A DNA stretch of 64,000 nucleotides, from contig CBDAPZ010000002.1 in assembly GCA_965198855.1 (NCBI GenBank), forward strand, positions 1,240,001-1,304,000, written 5' to 3'. Source of the DNA: BOG-908 sp965198855. Its GTDB lineage: Bacteria > Pseudomonadota > Alphaproteobacteria > Acetobacterales > Acetobacteraceae. Shown here piece by piece: positions 1 to 7,452 of the stretch (the stretch's first letter is position 1; each line of letters begins with the position of its first letter). A program made the translations under genes and the position numbers. A model generated the notes under the pieces. The model was given only the letters and a program-made list of their open reading frames with translations, was not told the origin of the DNA and did not search any database.

Positions 1-1218
1 GATCATTTCCTTCCACTGGCTCACCCAGCCGACGGTGCGGGCGACGGCGAACAGCACGGTGAACATGCTGGTGGGGATGCCCATGGCTTTGAGGATGATG
101 CCCGAATAGAAATCGACGTTCGGGTAGAGTTTCTTGCTGATGAAGTATTCGTCGTGCAGGGCGATGTGTTCGAGTTCGAGGGCGAGGTCGAGCAGCGGAT
201 CGTCTTTGATGCCGAGTTCGTCGAGCACTTCGTGGCAGGTGCGTTCCATGATTTTGGCGCGCGGGTCGTAGTTCTTGTAGACGCGGTGACCGAAGCCCAT
301 CAGGCGAACGTTGCTGTTCTTGTCTTTGACTTTTTCGATGAAGGCGGGAATGGCTTCTTTCGTGCCGATCTCCGCGAGCATTTTCAGCACCGCTTCGTTC
401 GCACCACCATGGGCGGGGCCCCAGAGGCTTGCGATGCCGGCGGCGACGCAGGCGAAGGGGTTCGCACCCGTGGATCCGGCAAGGCGCACGGTGCTGGTGG
501 AGGCATTCTGCTCGTGGTCGGCATGCAGGATGAGGATACGGTCCATTGCGCGGGCGAGCACGGGGTTGACGTGGTACGGCTCGGCCGGGACGGCGTTCAT
601 CATGTAGAGGAAGTTTTCCGCGTAGCCGAGATCATTGCGCGGATACATGAACGGCTGGCCGATTGAGTATTTGTAGGCCCAGGCGGCGATGGTGGGCACC
701 TTGGCGATCAGGCGGAAGGCGCTGATGCGGCGGTGATCCGGGTTATTGATGTCTAGGCTGTCGTGATAGAAGGCGGAGAGTGCTCCGACGACGCCGCAGA
801 TCACTGCCATCGGGTGGGCGTCGCGTCGGAAGCCGTTATAGAACTGGCGCAGCTGCTCATGGACCATGGTGTGCAGGAGCACGCCTTTTTCGAACTCGGC
901 GAGTTCTTCCTTGTTCGGCAGGTTTCCGTTGAGCAGGAGGTGCGCGACCTCGACGAAGGTGGCGTTTTCCGCGAGCTGATCGATCGGGTAGCCGCGATGG
1001 AGCAGGATGCCTTCGTCGCCGTCGATGAAAGTGATCTTGCTTTCGCAGGCCGCCGTGCCGCCATAACCGGGATCGTAGGTGAAGAGGCCGAGTTCCGGGT
1101 AGAGCTTGCGGATATCGAACACGGATGGCCCGATGGTGCCGGGCAGCAGTGGCAGGTTGAGGGTGTGGGTGTTCCCATCGAGGGTGATGGTGACGGACCC
1201 GATTGCTGTGCCGGTCAT
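1..1218 (-). CDS. gltA: Citrate synthase, C-terminus cut by window edge
   Basis: Condenses acetyl-CoA and oxaloacetate to citrate, the entry step of the TCA cycle in the cytoplasm. Read on the minus strand from ATG at 1218, the frame stays open to base 1 (406 codons); bacterial type II enzymes have about 430, so roughly 25 residues are missing. Visible family motifs include LHRGYPIDQLA, LHADHEQNASTS with the catalytic His, WGPAHGGANEAV, and MGFGHRVYKNYDPRA with the active-site His. The frame carries no stop. No strong Shine-Dalgarno is seen before the chosen ATG, but it is the first in-frame one and gives the usual N-terminus. The gene follows a glycan-related gene on the same strand with 140 bases between. 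Identification is secure. Confidence 0.96.
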   Translation of the reverse strand, partial: MTGTAIGSVTITLDGNTHTLNLPLLPGTIGPSVFDIRKLYPELGLFTYDPGYGGTAACESKITFIDGDEGILLHRGYPIDQLAENATFVEVAHLLLNGNLPNKEELAEFEKGVLLHTMVHEQLRQFYNGFRRDAHPMAVICGVVGALSAFYHDSLDINNPDHRRISAFRLIAKVPTIAAWAYKYSIGQPFMYPRNDLGYAENFLYMMNAVPAEPYHVNPVLARAMDRILILHADHEQNASTSTVRLAGSTGANPFACVAAGIASLWGPAHGGANEAVLKMLAEIGTKEAIPAFIEKVKDKNSNVRLMGFGHRVYKNYDPRAKIMERTCHEVLDELGIKDDPLLDLALELEHIALHDEYFISKKLYPNVDFYSGIILKAMGIPTSMFTVLFAVARTVGWVSQWKEMI

Positions 1219-1315
1219 TGAGAAGCCATCCCGAGTGAGGCGGGCGGCGCAAATGTGGCCGGCCGCAATGATATGAGCAGCCGCCACGCGGTCGCATTGC
1301 GAACATAAGGGCGGA

Positions 1316-1350
1316 AATGCTGCAAACGCAACCTTCGCACGTGCAGCATT
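1316..1350 (-). terminator. Hairpin between glycan gene and gltA
   Basis: AATGCTGCA at 1316-1324 is exactly complementary to TGCAGCATT at 1342-1350, giving a 9-bp stem with a 17-base loop. It sits just past the end of the upstream minus-strand gene and before gltA. It could end transcription or be a regulatory hairpin in the gltA leader. There is no run of T after it on the minus strand, so it does not meet the usual intrinsic-terminator form. Confidence 0.35.
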
Positions 1351-1358
1351 GGTCGGCT

Positions 1359-2498
1359 CTAGGAAGGTCTGCGCCTGTAGCCACGGTGGCAGCCGAGTTC
1401 CATCCAATGGGCAAGCGGGTCGGCTGCGTCACCCTGGCTAAGCTCGAGGGCGGCGATCGGATAGGTGCGGCAGTACCAGGCATTGTCCACGGCACAGGCA
1501 GCACGGCCCTCGGCACGTCCAAAGTTTTCGTAATGGTGCCACCCGGATGGGAAATGACCGCCTAGAACGGCGTCGCGTATGTCGGGATTGGCGGCGAGGT
1601 AGTCGGCCTCGTCGAAATGCAACGCGACCGGGAGCGGGTCGGCTTCTGCCGCGAACATGGCGGCGAGCCGTGATGGGGGCATGCCGCGCCACAGGCCGTT
1701 CAGGCTCGCATGTGCGGCCGCCGCCTGATCCACAGGCACGGCATAGTGAAACGGGAACAGGGTGAAGCTGAAGCGCGGATCGGCCAGCGGCAGCAGGTTC
1801 ACCGAGCGGACCTGCAGCGGGTGGAACACGCCGAGCACGGGCATGAAGATCCGCTTCGCTGCCGACAGCCAGGCGGCGAGCCAGCTGAAGCTGCTGATCG
1901 CGGGCACGATGTGGTGCGAAGCACGCAGGAAGGCGAAATCGCCCACGGGCCCGAGGCTGGGCACAAAGCGTGCCTCCGGAAATCTTTTCTTTATCGTTTC
2001 GAGATAAGGTGACGCCTCAAGCTGGCCGCAGAACACCGGTCGCAACCCGGTGCAGTGGATTAGTTCGCTGTAGAAATCAGGTGGTATCAGCACGTAATCA
2101 GGATGATGGGCGTCCAGAATGTCTCCCTGCCGCACATTGCAGACCAGCTCGTCGTGGCCTCCCGGTGCTTCCGGCAGGGGCGATGGAGGAAATAGATGCC
2201 GGTAGAAATCGGGGTCGAGGAAATTGTCGATATGCTGGCAATAGGTGCGGATATCCACGCAGTCGAGGCTGCCATCGTTCAGCGCGCCGGCGAGGCCTTC
2301 CAGATCGAGACGCGGCTCCGTTACGATCTCGGTGCGCGCGATGTCACCTTCGAACGGGGCGATCTGTATGCCCCATTCCGGCAGATGTATCTGCATCACG
2401 CGCGCGCCGGGTACGCGCTCTGCCAGGGCAAGTGCCGCCATATACTGGATCATGCGGTTGCCCATGTTTCCCATGGGCGAGACCCGGATGAGCTTCAT
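1359..2498 (-). CDS. Probable glycan-processing protein, fucosyltransferase-like fold
   Basis: A 379-residue cytosolic-looking protein with no signal peptide or clear membrane segment. The start KLIRVSPMGNMGNRMIQYM, with a glycine/asparagine-rich loop after the first strand, and the middle CNVRQGDILD and SSFSWLAAWLSAAK segments resemble the donor-binding parts of GT11/O-fucosyltransferase-like enzymes (inference from motif shape). The C-terminus holds a motif of the type DEADYLAANPDIRDAV followed by HYENFGRAEGR (about residues 296-335), seen repeatedly in secreted and glycan-associated proteins of alphaproteobacteria. It starts only 23 bases from the divergent glycosyltransferase ATG, which suggests a joint role in surface glycan synthesis. 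The exact activity is not assignable. Confidence 0.6.
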   Translation of the reverse strand: MKLIRVSPMGNMGNRMIQYMAALALAERVPGARVMQIHLPEWGIQIAPFEGDIARTEIVTEPRLDLEGLAGALNDGSLDCVDIRTYCQHIDNFLDPDFYRHLFPPSPLPEAPGGHDELVCNVRQGDILDAHHPDYVLIPPDFYSELIHCTGLRPVFCGQLEASPYLETIKKRFPEARFVPSLGPVGDFAFLRASHHIVPAISSFSWLAAWLSAAKRIFMPVLGVFHPLQVRSVNLLPLADPRFSFTLFPFHYAVPVDQAAAAHASLNGLWRGMPPSRLAAMFAAEADPLPVALHFDEADYLAANPDIRDAVLGGHFPSGWHHYENFGRAEGRAACAVDNAWYCRTYPIAALELSQGDAADPLAHWMELGCHRGYRRRPS

Positions 2499-2521
2499 AT
2501 CACCATCACCATGTGCTCTGC

Positions 2522-3373
2522 ATGAAAACCGCCATCTGCCTGATCGTCCGCAACGAGGCGCGCGACATCGCGGAATGGATCGCCTTCCACGCGCTCGTCG
2601 GATTCGACACCCAGATCATCTTCGACAATCGTTCCGATGACGCAACCCCTGCCATCATCCAGGCGGCCTCCCGCCTCTACGATGTGCGCTTCCACGACTG
2701 GCCGGACAGCACACCGCGCTCGCAGGTGCAGGCCTATGACGCCGCCTGCGCAGCCTATCGCGACGAGTTCGACTGGATCGCTTTCGTCGACTCGGATGAA
2801 TTCGTGATCCCGGACGAGCAGGTGCCGATCAACGCGTATCTCGCCCGGTTCGACGGGTTTTCAGGCCTGGCCATGCCCTGGGCGATCTACGGCTCCAGCG
2901 GCCACGAGAATTTTCCCAAAGCCATGGTGCTCGACGCCTTCAAGCATCGCGCGACGGCAGATTTCACCGCCGTGCGCCATGTGAAATGCATCATCAGGCC
3001 GCAATTCGCCGGAAAATGCCTCAATCCCCATTGCTTCGACCTGCGCGGGCACCGCCTCGGCAGCTATTGCGACACCCAAGGCCGGGCAATGGCGTGGCAG
3101 GAAGCGCCGGAATGGGGCGGCATCGTTCCCGGTCTCGCCCGCCTGCCGCCGGAATACGACCATGGCAGGATCAACCACTATTTCACCCGCTCACGCGCGC
3201 ACTGGCAGCTCAAGCTAAAACGCGGCTACCCAAGCGATCATGCAATCCGCAAGATGGACGAATTCGCCGAATACGATCGGAACGATGTGTTCGATCCGAT
3301 CGCGCATCGCTATCTGAATGATCTGCTCGAACCGCTTGCCAGGCTTGAGGCCGTGATTGCGGATGTGCTGTGA
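2522..3373 (+). CDS. Glycosyltransferase family 2-like protein
   Basis: A 283-residue protein of the GT-A type, close to the GT2/GT92 group that transfers sugars from nucleotide donors. The N-terminus reads AICLIVRNEARDIAEWIAFH, the usual start of this family, followed by IIFDNRSDDAT and the DXD-like metal site FVDSDEFV near residue 90. No membrane helix is evident. A GTG at 2513 in the same frame is possible, but ATG at 2522 gives the standard N-terminus. The opposing gene starts at 2498, so its promoter must lie inside that gene or be shared in the tiny gap. The stop codon is directly followed by a dispersed palindrome. Substrate unknown. Confidence 0.8.
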   Translation: MKTAICLIVRNEARDIAEWIAFHALVGFDTQIIFDNRSDDATPAIIQAASRLYDVRFHDWPDSTPRSQVQAYDAACAAYRDEFDWIAFVDSDEFVIPDEQVPINAYLARFDGFSGLAMPWAIYGSSGHENFPKAMVLDAFKHRATADFTAVRHVKCIIRPQFAGKCLNPHCFDLRGHRLGSYCDTQGRAMAWQEAPEWGGIVPGLARLPPEYDHGRINHYFTRSRAHWQLKLKRGYPSDHAIRKMDEFAEYDRNDVFDPIAHRYLNDLLEPLARLEAVIADVL

Positions 3374-3374
3374 G

Positions 3375-3413
3375 GAAGATTTTCTGTTCTGAAGAAAAGA
3401 AGGAAAAGACTTC
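3375..3413. repeat. Gene-end palindromic repeat, degenerate copy
   Basis: This copy begins two bases after the stop codon of the glycosyltransferase. It contains TTCTGAAGAAAAGAAG followed by AAAAGACTT, the core of the dispersed element seen at eight other loci in the window, here with one arm imperfect. Confidence 0.75.
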
Positions 3414-3704
3414 CCGATTATGCATGAACGTCCGCCGACTTTAGCGGACCATATGGCATTGGCGGGGTTCGGGTAGCTGCCCATGTGAGGCGTGGCATCA
3501 TTGTGGACCCATAGGAAAGTCGATGATTGTGCTGCTGCCGGTCTCGACCGGTGACGGTCATTTCAGGCGTACATCCCACTTTTGCGCTACCCACAAAGCC
3601 TCGCCCGATTTGGACAGGTGCACCCGGACCGATGTAAGGAGGGAGGGCGCGGGCAAGGTCCGCGGCAGCAGCGTTGCTGATCCTCAGCATGCCAGGAGAT
3701 ATTT
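3414..3704. other. Intergenic stretch without a recognised gene
   Basis: About 290 bases between the palindrome and the EthD-like gene. A 90-codon minus-strand frame (3418-3690) is open, but its product has no family resemblance or credible start, so it is not called. The last bases hold the ribosome-binding site AGGAGAT (3691-3697) of the next gene. I see no tRNA or RNA gene here. Confidence 0.5.
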
Positions 3705-4019
3705 ATGATCAAAGTCAGCGTGTTCTACCCCAATGAGCCCGGTGCGCGCTTCGACCACGCCTATTATGCCGAGAAGCACATGCCGATGGTAAAGAGCAAG
3801 ATGGGGGCGGCTTGCCACCATTATACGGTCGACAAGGGCCTTGGCGGCGGTGCGCCCGGCAGCCCGGCGACCTATGTCGGCATGTGTCACATCTTCAGCG
3901 AGTCCCCCGAGGCGTTCGCAGCCGGTTTCGGCCCGCATTCCGACGAAATCATGGCCGACATCAAGAATTACACCGACCTTTCGCCGATCATCCAGATGAG
4001 CGAAGTCGTCGTCGGCTAA
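3705..4019 (+). CDS. EthD family protein
   Basis: A 104-residue protein matching the EthD family of small dimeric alpha/beta ferredoxin-like-fold proteins. The N-terminus IKVSVFYPNEPGARFDHAYY followed by EKHMPMVK is the family signature, and the end SPIIQMSEVVVG is the typical last strand. EthD proteins accompany some oxygenase and degradation pathways, but stand-alone copies like this one have no known substrate. The start is set by AGGAGAT seven bases upstream. The gene stands alone, followed 17 bases later by a dispersed palindrome. Confidence 0.85.
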   Translation: MIKVSVFYPNEPGARFDHAYYAEKHMPMVKSKMGAACHHYTVDKGLGGGAPGSPATYVGMCHIFSESPEAFAAGFGPHSDEIMADIKNYTDLSPIIQMSEVVVG

Positions 4020-4036
4020 TCACACCGAAAGCAGCG

Positions 4037-4126
4037 AAAGACTTTTACATCCTGGCGTTCCGAACCCGGATAAAACCGCGACAGCGACGCAAAAGTCTTT
4101 TGCTTCTTTTCTTCAGAAAAGAAGAG
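4037..4126. repeat. Gene-end palindromic repeat with GC-rich centre
   Basis: Begins 17 bases after the EthD stop. It carries AAAGACTTTT (4037-4046), the centre CCGGATAAAACCGCGACAGC (4069-4088), then AAAAGTCTTTTGCTTC and the hairpin TTCTTTTCT-TC-AGAAAAGAA up to 4124. The centre is the reverse complement of the one at 51112-51135, so the copy is inverted. It lies between convergent ends: EthD on plus and mocR on minus. Confidence 0.8.
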
Positions 4127-4201
4127 TTTCTGTCTCAAACTGCAGCTGGGCGTTCTTGGTTCGGCTAACCAAATCGGGGTCGGACGTCGCTGATCGGTTT
4201 A

Positions 4202-5584
4202 TCAGACGAGATCGGGTGCCATTGCCGGAGACTCGGCTAAAGTGTGGGCCATGAATTCCAGCGCGCCGGTGAGTTGCGCTCGTGTCCTAGGGCCGCCCAG
4301 GCAGACCCGGACAGCTTCAGGCGGGGTGCCATCGACGGTGAACGCATCGCTCGCAACCACGCCGATGCCCACGCCGCGCATGTGGCCGATGAAGGCGGAA
4401 CGCGTCCATGGCGGCGGCAGACGAACCCACAGATTGAAGCTGAGCGGATCGGTCTTGACGTGCTCAAGCCGCAATATGCCGGCTGCAAGGCGCTGGCGGG
4501 CGGTGGTTTCGGTGCGGATGAAGCGCAGCAGCATGTCTGCCGTGCCGTCCTCGATCCAGCGTGTGGCGAGAGCGGCCGTCAGCGGCGAGGCCATCACGTT
4601 TGCCACCCGCAACGCTGCGGCGAACGGCCAGCCCTGGCGTGTGTCGGGTGCCACCACATAAGCGACACGCAAGCCTGCGCCGAGGCATTTCGCGAGGCCG
4701 GCGACGTGCCATGTGAGCTCGGGCGCCAAGGCGGCGAATGGCGCCTCGCCATGCGAGGGGATGAAACCATAGGCATCGTCTTCGATGATGGGCAATCGCA
4801 GGCTGCGCGCGATGGTGGCGATGGCTGCACGGCGCCGTGCAGTGACCGTGAGCGTTGTAGGATTTTGCAATGTGGGGTTCAGATAAAGCGCTTTAGGTGC
4901 GTAGCGGTGACAGGCATCGAGCAACGCATCCGGGTCGATACCTTCGTCATCCATCGGTAGCCCCACCAGTTTGATGCCGAGCTGTGCTGCAATGTTGCGT
5001 GCGCCCGGATAGGTGATGGCCTCCGAAAGAACCACGTCTCCAGCTTTGGCGAGCACACCGAAGATACCCAGCAGTGCTGCATGCGCACCCGGCACGACGA
5101 AAAGCCGTTCCTGCGACGGCACCAGTGACCGACGGCTCAGCCAGTTGGTCGCTGCATCCTTGGCCGGTTGCGAACCGCCGAAACCCTGGTAACGCAACAA
5201 TGCGATCAGGTCCTGCCCCACCACTTCCAGGCCCGCTTGCATGCGTGCCAGTAGGTCAGGCTGGTCGTGTGGTTCGGGTGGCAAGTTCATCGACAGGTCA
5301 ACGGGATATTGTCGCAGCGTTGCCGCCGGCTTGCTCGGTGTGCGTGCGAGCACGAACGTTCCGCGGCCGACCGTGGAGCTGATCAGGCCGCGCTTCTGCG
5401 CCTCGACATAGCCGCGCGCGACAGTGGTGAAATCGACATTGATGCGCTGCGCCAGGCTGCGCTGCGGCGGCAAGCGGTCACCCGCAGAAAGCCGGCCTTT
5501 GGCAATGTCGTCTGCGATCGCATCGGCGATCGCGAGGTAGCGCGGCTTGCCGTTGCCGAGAATGTCCGGCGCCCAATTATTCAT
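4202..5584 (-). CDS. MocR/PdxR-type GntR regulator with aminotransferase domain
   Basis: A 460-residue transcription factor that fuses a GntR winged-helix DNA-binding domain (residues about 12-80; PRYLAIADAIADDIAKG and RLPPQRSLAQRINVDFTTV) to a fold-type I aminotransferase domain that senses a PLP-linked ligand. The PLP-site motifs are NPTLQNPTT (236-244), EDDAY (268-272) and the Schiff-base lysine K299 in AGLAKCLGAGLR. ATG at 5584 is preferred over 5605, since it leaves the 9-bp inverted repeat at 5607-5633 just upstream and begins at the usual family N-terminus. It is divergent from the Nit1C cluster, the likely target. Ligand unknown. A direct metabolic aminotransferase role is unlikely given the HTH domain. 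Confidence 0.9.
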   Translation of the reverse strand: MNNWAPDILGNGKPRYLAIADAIADDIAKGRLSAGDRLPPQRSLAQRINVDFTTVARGYVEAQKRGLISSTVGRGTFVLARTPSKPAATLRQYPVDLSMNLPPEPHDQPDLLARMQAGLEVVGQDLIALLRYQGFGGSQPAKDAATNWLSRRSLVPSQERLFVVPGAHAALLGIFGVLAKAGDVVLSEAITYPGARNIAAQLGIKLVGLPMDDEGIDPDALLDACHRYAPKALYLNPTLQNPTTLTVTARRRAAIATIARSLRLPIIEDDAYGFIPSHGEAPFAALAPELTWHVAGLAKCLGAGLRVAYVVAPDTRQGWPFAAALRVANVMASPLTAALATRWIEDGTADMLLRFIRTETTARQRLAAGILRLEHVKTDPLSFNLWVRLPPPWTRSAFIGHMRGVGIGVVASDAFTVDGTPPEAVRVCLGGPRTRAQLTGALEFMAHTLAESPAMAPDLV

Positions 5585-5606
5585 TTCAAGCCCACCACGC
5601 ACCATC

Positions 5607-5633
5607 TACAGTCAAAGCCTCAGATTGACTGTA
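5607..5633. promoter_or_regulatory. Inverted repeat upstream of mocR, candidate operator
   Basis: TACAGTCAA (5607-5615) and TTGACTGTA (5625-5633) are exact reverse complements separated by nine bases, placed 22 bases upstream of the mocR start. This fits an autoregulatory operator. The half-site core CAGTCAA recurs at 5784-5790, nearer the Nit1C genes, as expected if the same protein controls both directions. Binding is inferred, not shown. Confidence 0.55.
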
Positions 5634-5897
5634 TCTCACAAAAAGAGGCTCGCCAAGCCCGTCCAGCTGGTGGGCAGCCAATGAAAGCAACAAAAGGAGG
5701 TGGTCTCATAATGGGGTGAAGTATGCGCAGACTACAGGCAGCAACCGAAGCATATGCACGGTAAATGTGCAATTCGCTTTGTGCAGTCAAATTGCATTCA
5801 ATGTGGCATTATTGAATGTTTTTAGGTCGGTATCCGGAGGCCAGCCAACTGGTACGGAGGTTGCTCCATGGCGTTCGTCCGCAACAAGGAGAGTCTC
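5634..5897. promoter_or_regulatory. mocR-Nit1C divergent control region
   Basis: This 264-base region between the divergent genes is more AT-rich than its surroundings from about 5755 to 5830. It holds a perfect Shine-Dalgarno sequence without a proper gene (AAAGGAGGT, 5693-5701), the half-site CAGTCAA at 5784-5790, an inverted repeat at 5795-5818, and AAGGAGA at 5886-5892. The last one sits six bases before ATG 5898 and decides that start for the first Nit1C gene. No -35/-10 pair is convincing enough to name. Confidence 0.5.
5795..5818. promoter_or_regulatory. Inverted repeat upstream of Nit1C, candidate operator
   Basis: CATTCAAT (5795-5802) and ATTGAATG (5811-5818) are exact reverse complements with an eight-base spacer, about 80 bases before the first Nit1C start. 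The arm sequence differs from the mocR-side repeat, so a second regulator may act here. Evidence is symmetry and position only. Confidence 0.4.
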
Positions 5898-6380
5898 ATG
5901 GCAACCGTTACCGCCGCGCCTCACAAGAAAGGCGATTTCCTGGTCGATTACGAGGAGAAGGTGTTCGAGGACGTCAAGGCAGATCCCGGCGAGAAGGCGC
6001 TTGTTACGTTCCACACGGTGGCCTTTGAAGGATCGATTGGTTTCGTCAATCTGCTGCAGGCGACACGGCTGCAGCGGAAGGGGTTCGAGACGAGTATTTT
6101 ACTCTACGGGCCCGGTGTCACCCTGGGCGTGCAAAGGGGTTTTCCGAAAATTGGCGACGAAGCGTTCCCCGGTCATCAGAATTTCAACAATCAGATCACG
6201 AAATTCATCGGCGAGGGTGGCAAGGTGTATGCCTGTCGTTTCGCGCTGCAGGCCTTGTATGGACATGGCGAGGGCGCCTTGATCGAAGGCATACGGCCGA
6301 TCAGCCCGCTCGATGTGCTCGATCTGATGTTGATCCATCGCAAGGCGAACGCTGTCATCCTCGATACCTGGACCTTGTAG
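5898..6380 (+). CDS. MSMEG_0572/Sll0783 family nitrogen-starvation response protein
   Basis: First gene of the Nit1C cluster, 160 residues. The family is named after Sll0783 of Synechocystis, which is induced by nitrogen starvation; its biochemical role is not established. Characteristic stretches are FHTVAFEGSIGFVNLLQATR, SILLYGPGVTLGVQRGFP and ALYGHGEGALIEGIRPISP. The DsrE-like pattern (a strand followed by GSIGFVNLL and a peroxiredoxin-like turn) suggests a small alpha/beta fold (inference). An upstream ATG at 5868 is in frame, but AAGGAGA at 5886-5892 points to 5898. The nitrilase follows after 22 bases, so co-transcription is likely. Confidence 0.9.
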   Translation: MATVTAAPHKKGDFLVDYEEKVFEDVKADPGEKALVTFHTVAFEGSIGFVNLLQATRLQRKGFETSILLYGPGVTLGVQRGFPKIGDEAFPGHQNFNNQITKFIGEGGKVYACRFALQALYGHGEGALIEGIRPISPLDVLDLMLIHRKANAVILDTWTL

Positions 6381-6402
6381 GTAAAGCCGGCGCGAGGCGG
6401 GT

Positions 6403-7452
6403 ATGACCGACAACAAACGTATCAAGGTGGCGGCGGTGCAGATTGCGCCGGATTTGGAGAACGCGTCCGGCACGCTGGATCGTGTGCTGGCCGCCATCGC
6501 CGAGGCGACCGTGAAGGGCGCACGCTTGGTCGTGTTTCCGGAGACTTTTGTTCCCTGGTATCCCTATTTTTCCTTCGTGCATCCGCCGGTCTCGACCGGT
6601 GCAGAACATATCCGGCTCTACGAGAACGCGGTGACGGTGCCGGGGCCGGTCACTCAGGCGGTATCCGAAGCGGCACGGCAGCATCACATCGTCGTCGTGC
6701 TCGGCATCAACGAACGCGACCATGGTTCGCTCTACAATGCGCAGATTATCTTCGATGCCGATGGCAGCATGAAGCTCAAGCGCCGCAAGATCACACCGAC
6801 GTTCCATGAACGCATGATCTGGGGCCAAGGCGATGGATCTGGCCTGACAGTTGTCGATACTGCGGTCGGGCGTGTCGGCGCGCTCGCCTGTTGGGAGCAC
6901 TACAATCCGCTCGCTCGCTATGCGCTGATGGTGCAGCATGAAGAAATCCATGCTGCGCAGTTTCCGGGGTCGCTGGTGGGGCCGATCTTCGCCGAGCAGA
7001 TCGAGGTGACCATTCGGCACCACGCCCTGGAAAGCGGTTGCTTCGTGGTCAATGCTACCGGGTGGTTGACGGAAGCGCAGATCGCGAAAATCGCGCCGGA
7101 TGAAAAAATGCGAAAGGGGCTGCGCGGCGGCTGCATGACGGCGATCATTTCGCCGGAAGGCAGCCACGTGGTGCCGCCTTTGACGATGGGCGAAGGCATA
7201 TTGCTGGCCGAGCTCGATATGGGATTGATCGTCAAGCGCAAGCGCATGATGGATTCCGTGGGCCATTATGCACGCCCCGAAATCCTCAGCTTGTTGCTCG
7301 ATAAAAGGCCGGCTGCCACGATGCATGACTCAGCCCTCTCCGCCGACACCGACGCATTCAGGAGCACGCAAGATGTCAACGACGATGCAGGCGGTGATCC
7401 CGCCGGAGCAGCTGGTGAACGAGCTGCAATCCTTCGGCGCGCGGCTGGTTGA
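6403..7452 (+). CDS. Nitrilase of the Nit1C type
   Basis: A 349-residue carbon-nitrogen hydrolase that turns organic nitriles into acids and ammonia. The catalytic triad is visible: E47 in VFPETF, K129 in LKRRKITPTFHE and C163 in ALACWEHYNPLARY. The signature FVPWYPYFSF is that of the Nit6803/aliphatic nitrilase branch. In Nit1C clusters this enzyme is reported to be needed for assimilating cyanide as nitrogen source, probably by hydrolysing a nitrile formed from cyanide. After the conserved end near LLLDKRPAATM, a tail of about 40 residues runs through the ribosome-binding site and first 80 bases of the next gene, an unusually long overlap. The tail is low-complexity and may be dispensable. 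Confidence 0.95.
   Translation: MTDNKRIKVAAVQIAPDLENASGTLDRVLAAIAEATVKGARLVVFPETFVPWYPYFSFVHPPVSTGAEHIRLYENAVTVPGPVTQAVSEAARQHHIVVVLGINERDHGSLYNAQIIFDADGSMKLKRRKITPTFHERMIWGQGDGSGLTVVDTAVGRVGALACWEHYNPLARYALMVQHEEIHAAQFPGSLVGPIFAEQIEVTIRHHALESGCFVVNATGWLTEAQIAKIAPDEKMRKGLRGGCMTAIISPEGSHVVPPLTMGEGILLAELDMGLIVKRKRMMDSVGHYARPEILSLLLDKRPAATMHDSALSADTDAFRSTQDVNDDAGGDPAGAAGERAAILRRAAG

Noticed and set aside
154..1221. Plus-strand frames of 98-170 codons over citrate synthase
   Set aside because: They are antisense to gltA, which has all its motifs on the minus strand; products show no family pattern.
3418..3690. A 90-codon minus-strand frame in the gap before the EthD-like gene
   Set aside because: No ribosome-binding site and no family pattern; it ends in a stretch that looks like random open frame.
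5781..5798. Possible sigma-54 promoter (TTGTGCA and TTGCA)
   Set aside because: The -24 element is TG instead of GG at the needed distance. The match is too weak, though nitrogen control of Nit1C would make it attractive.
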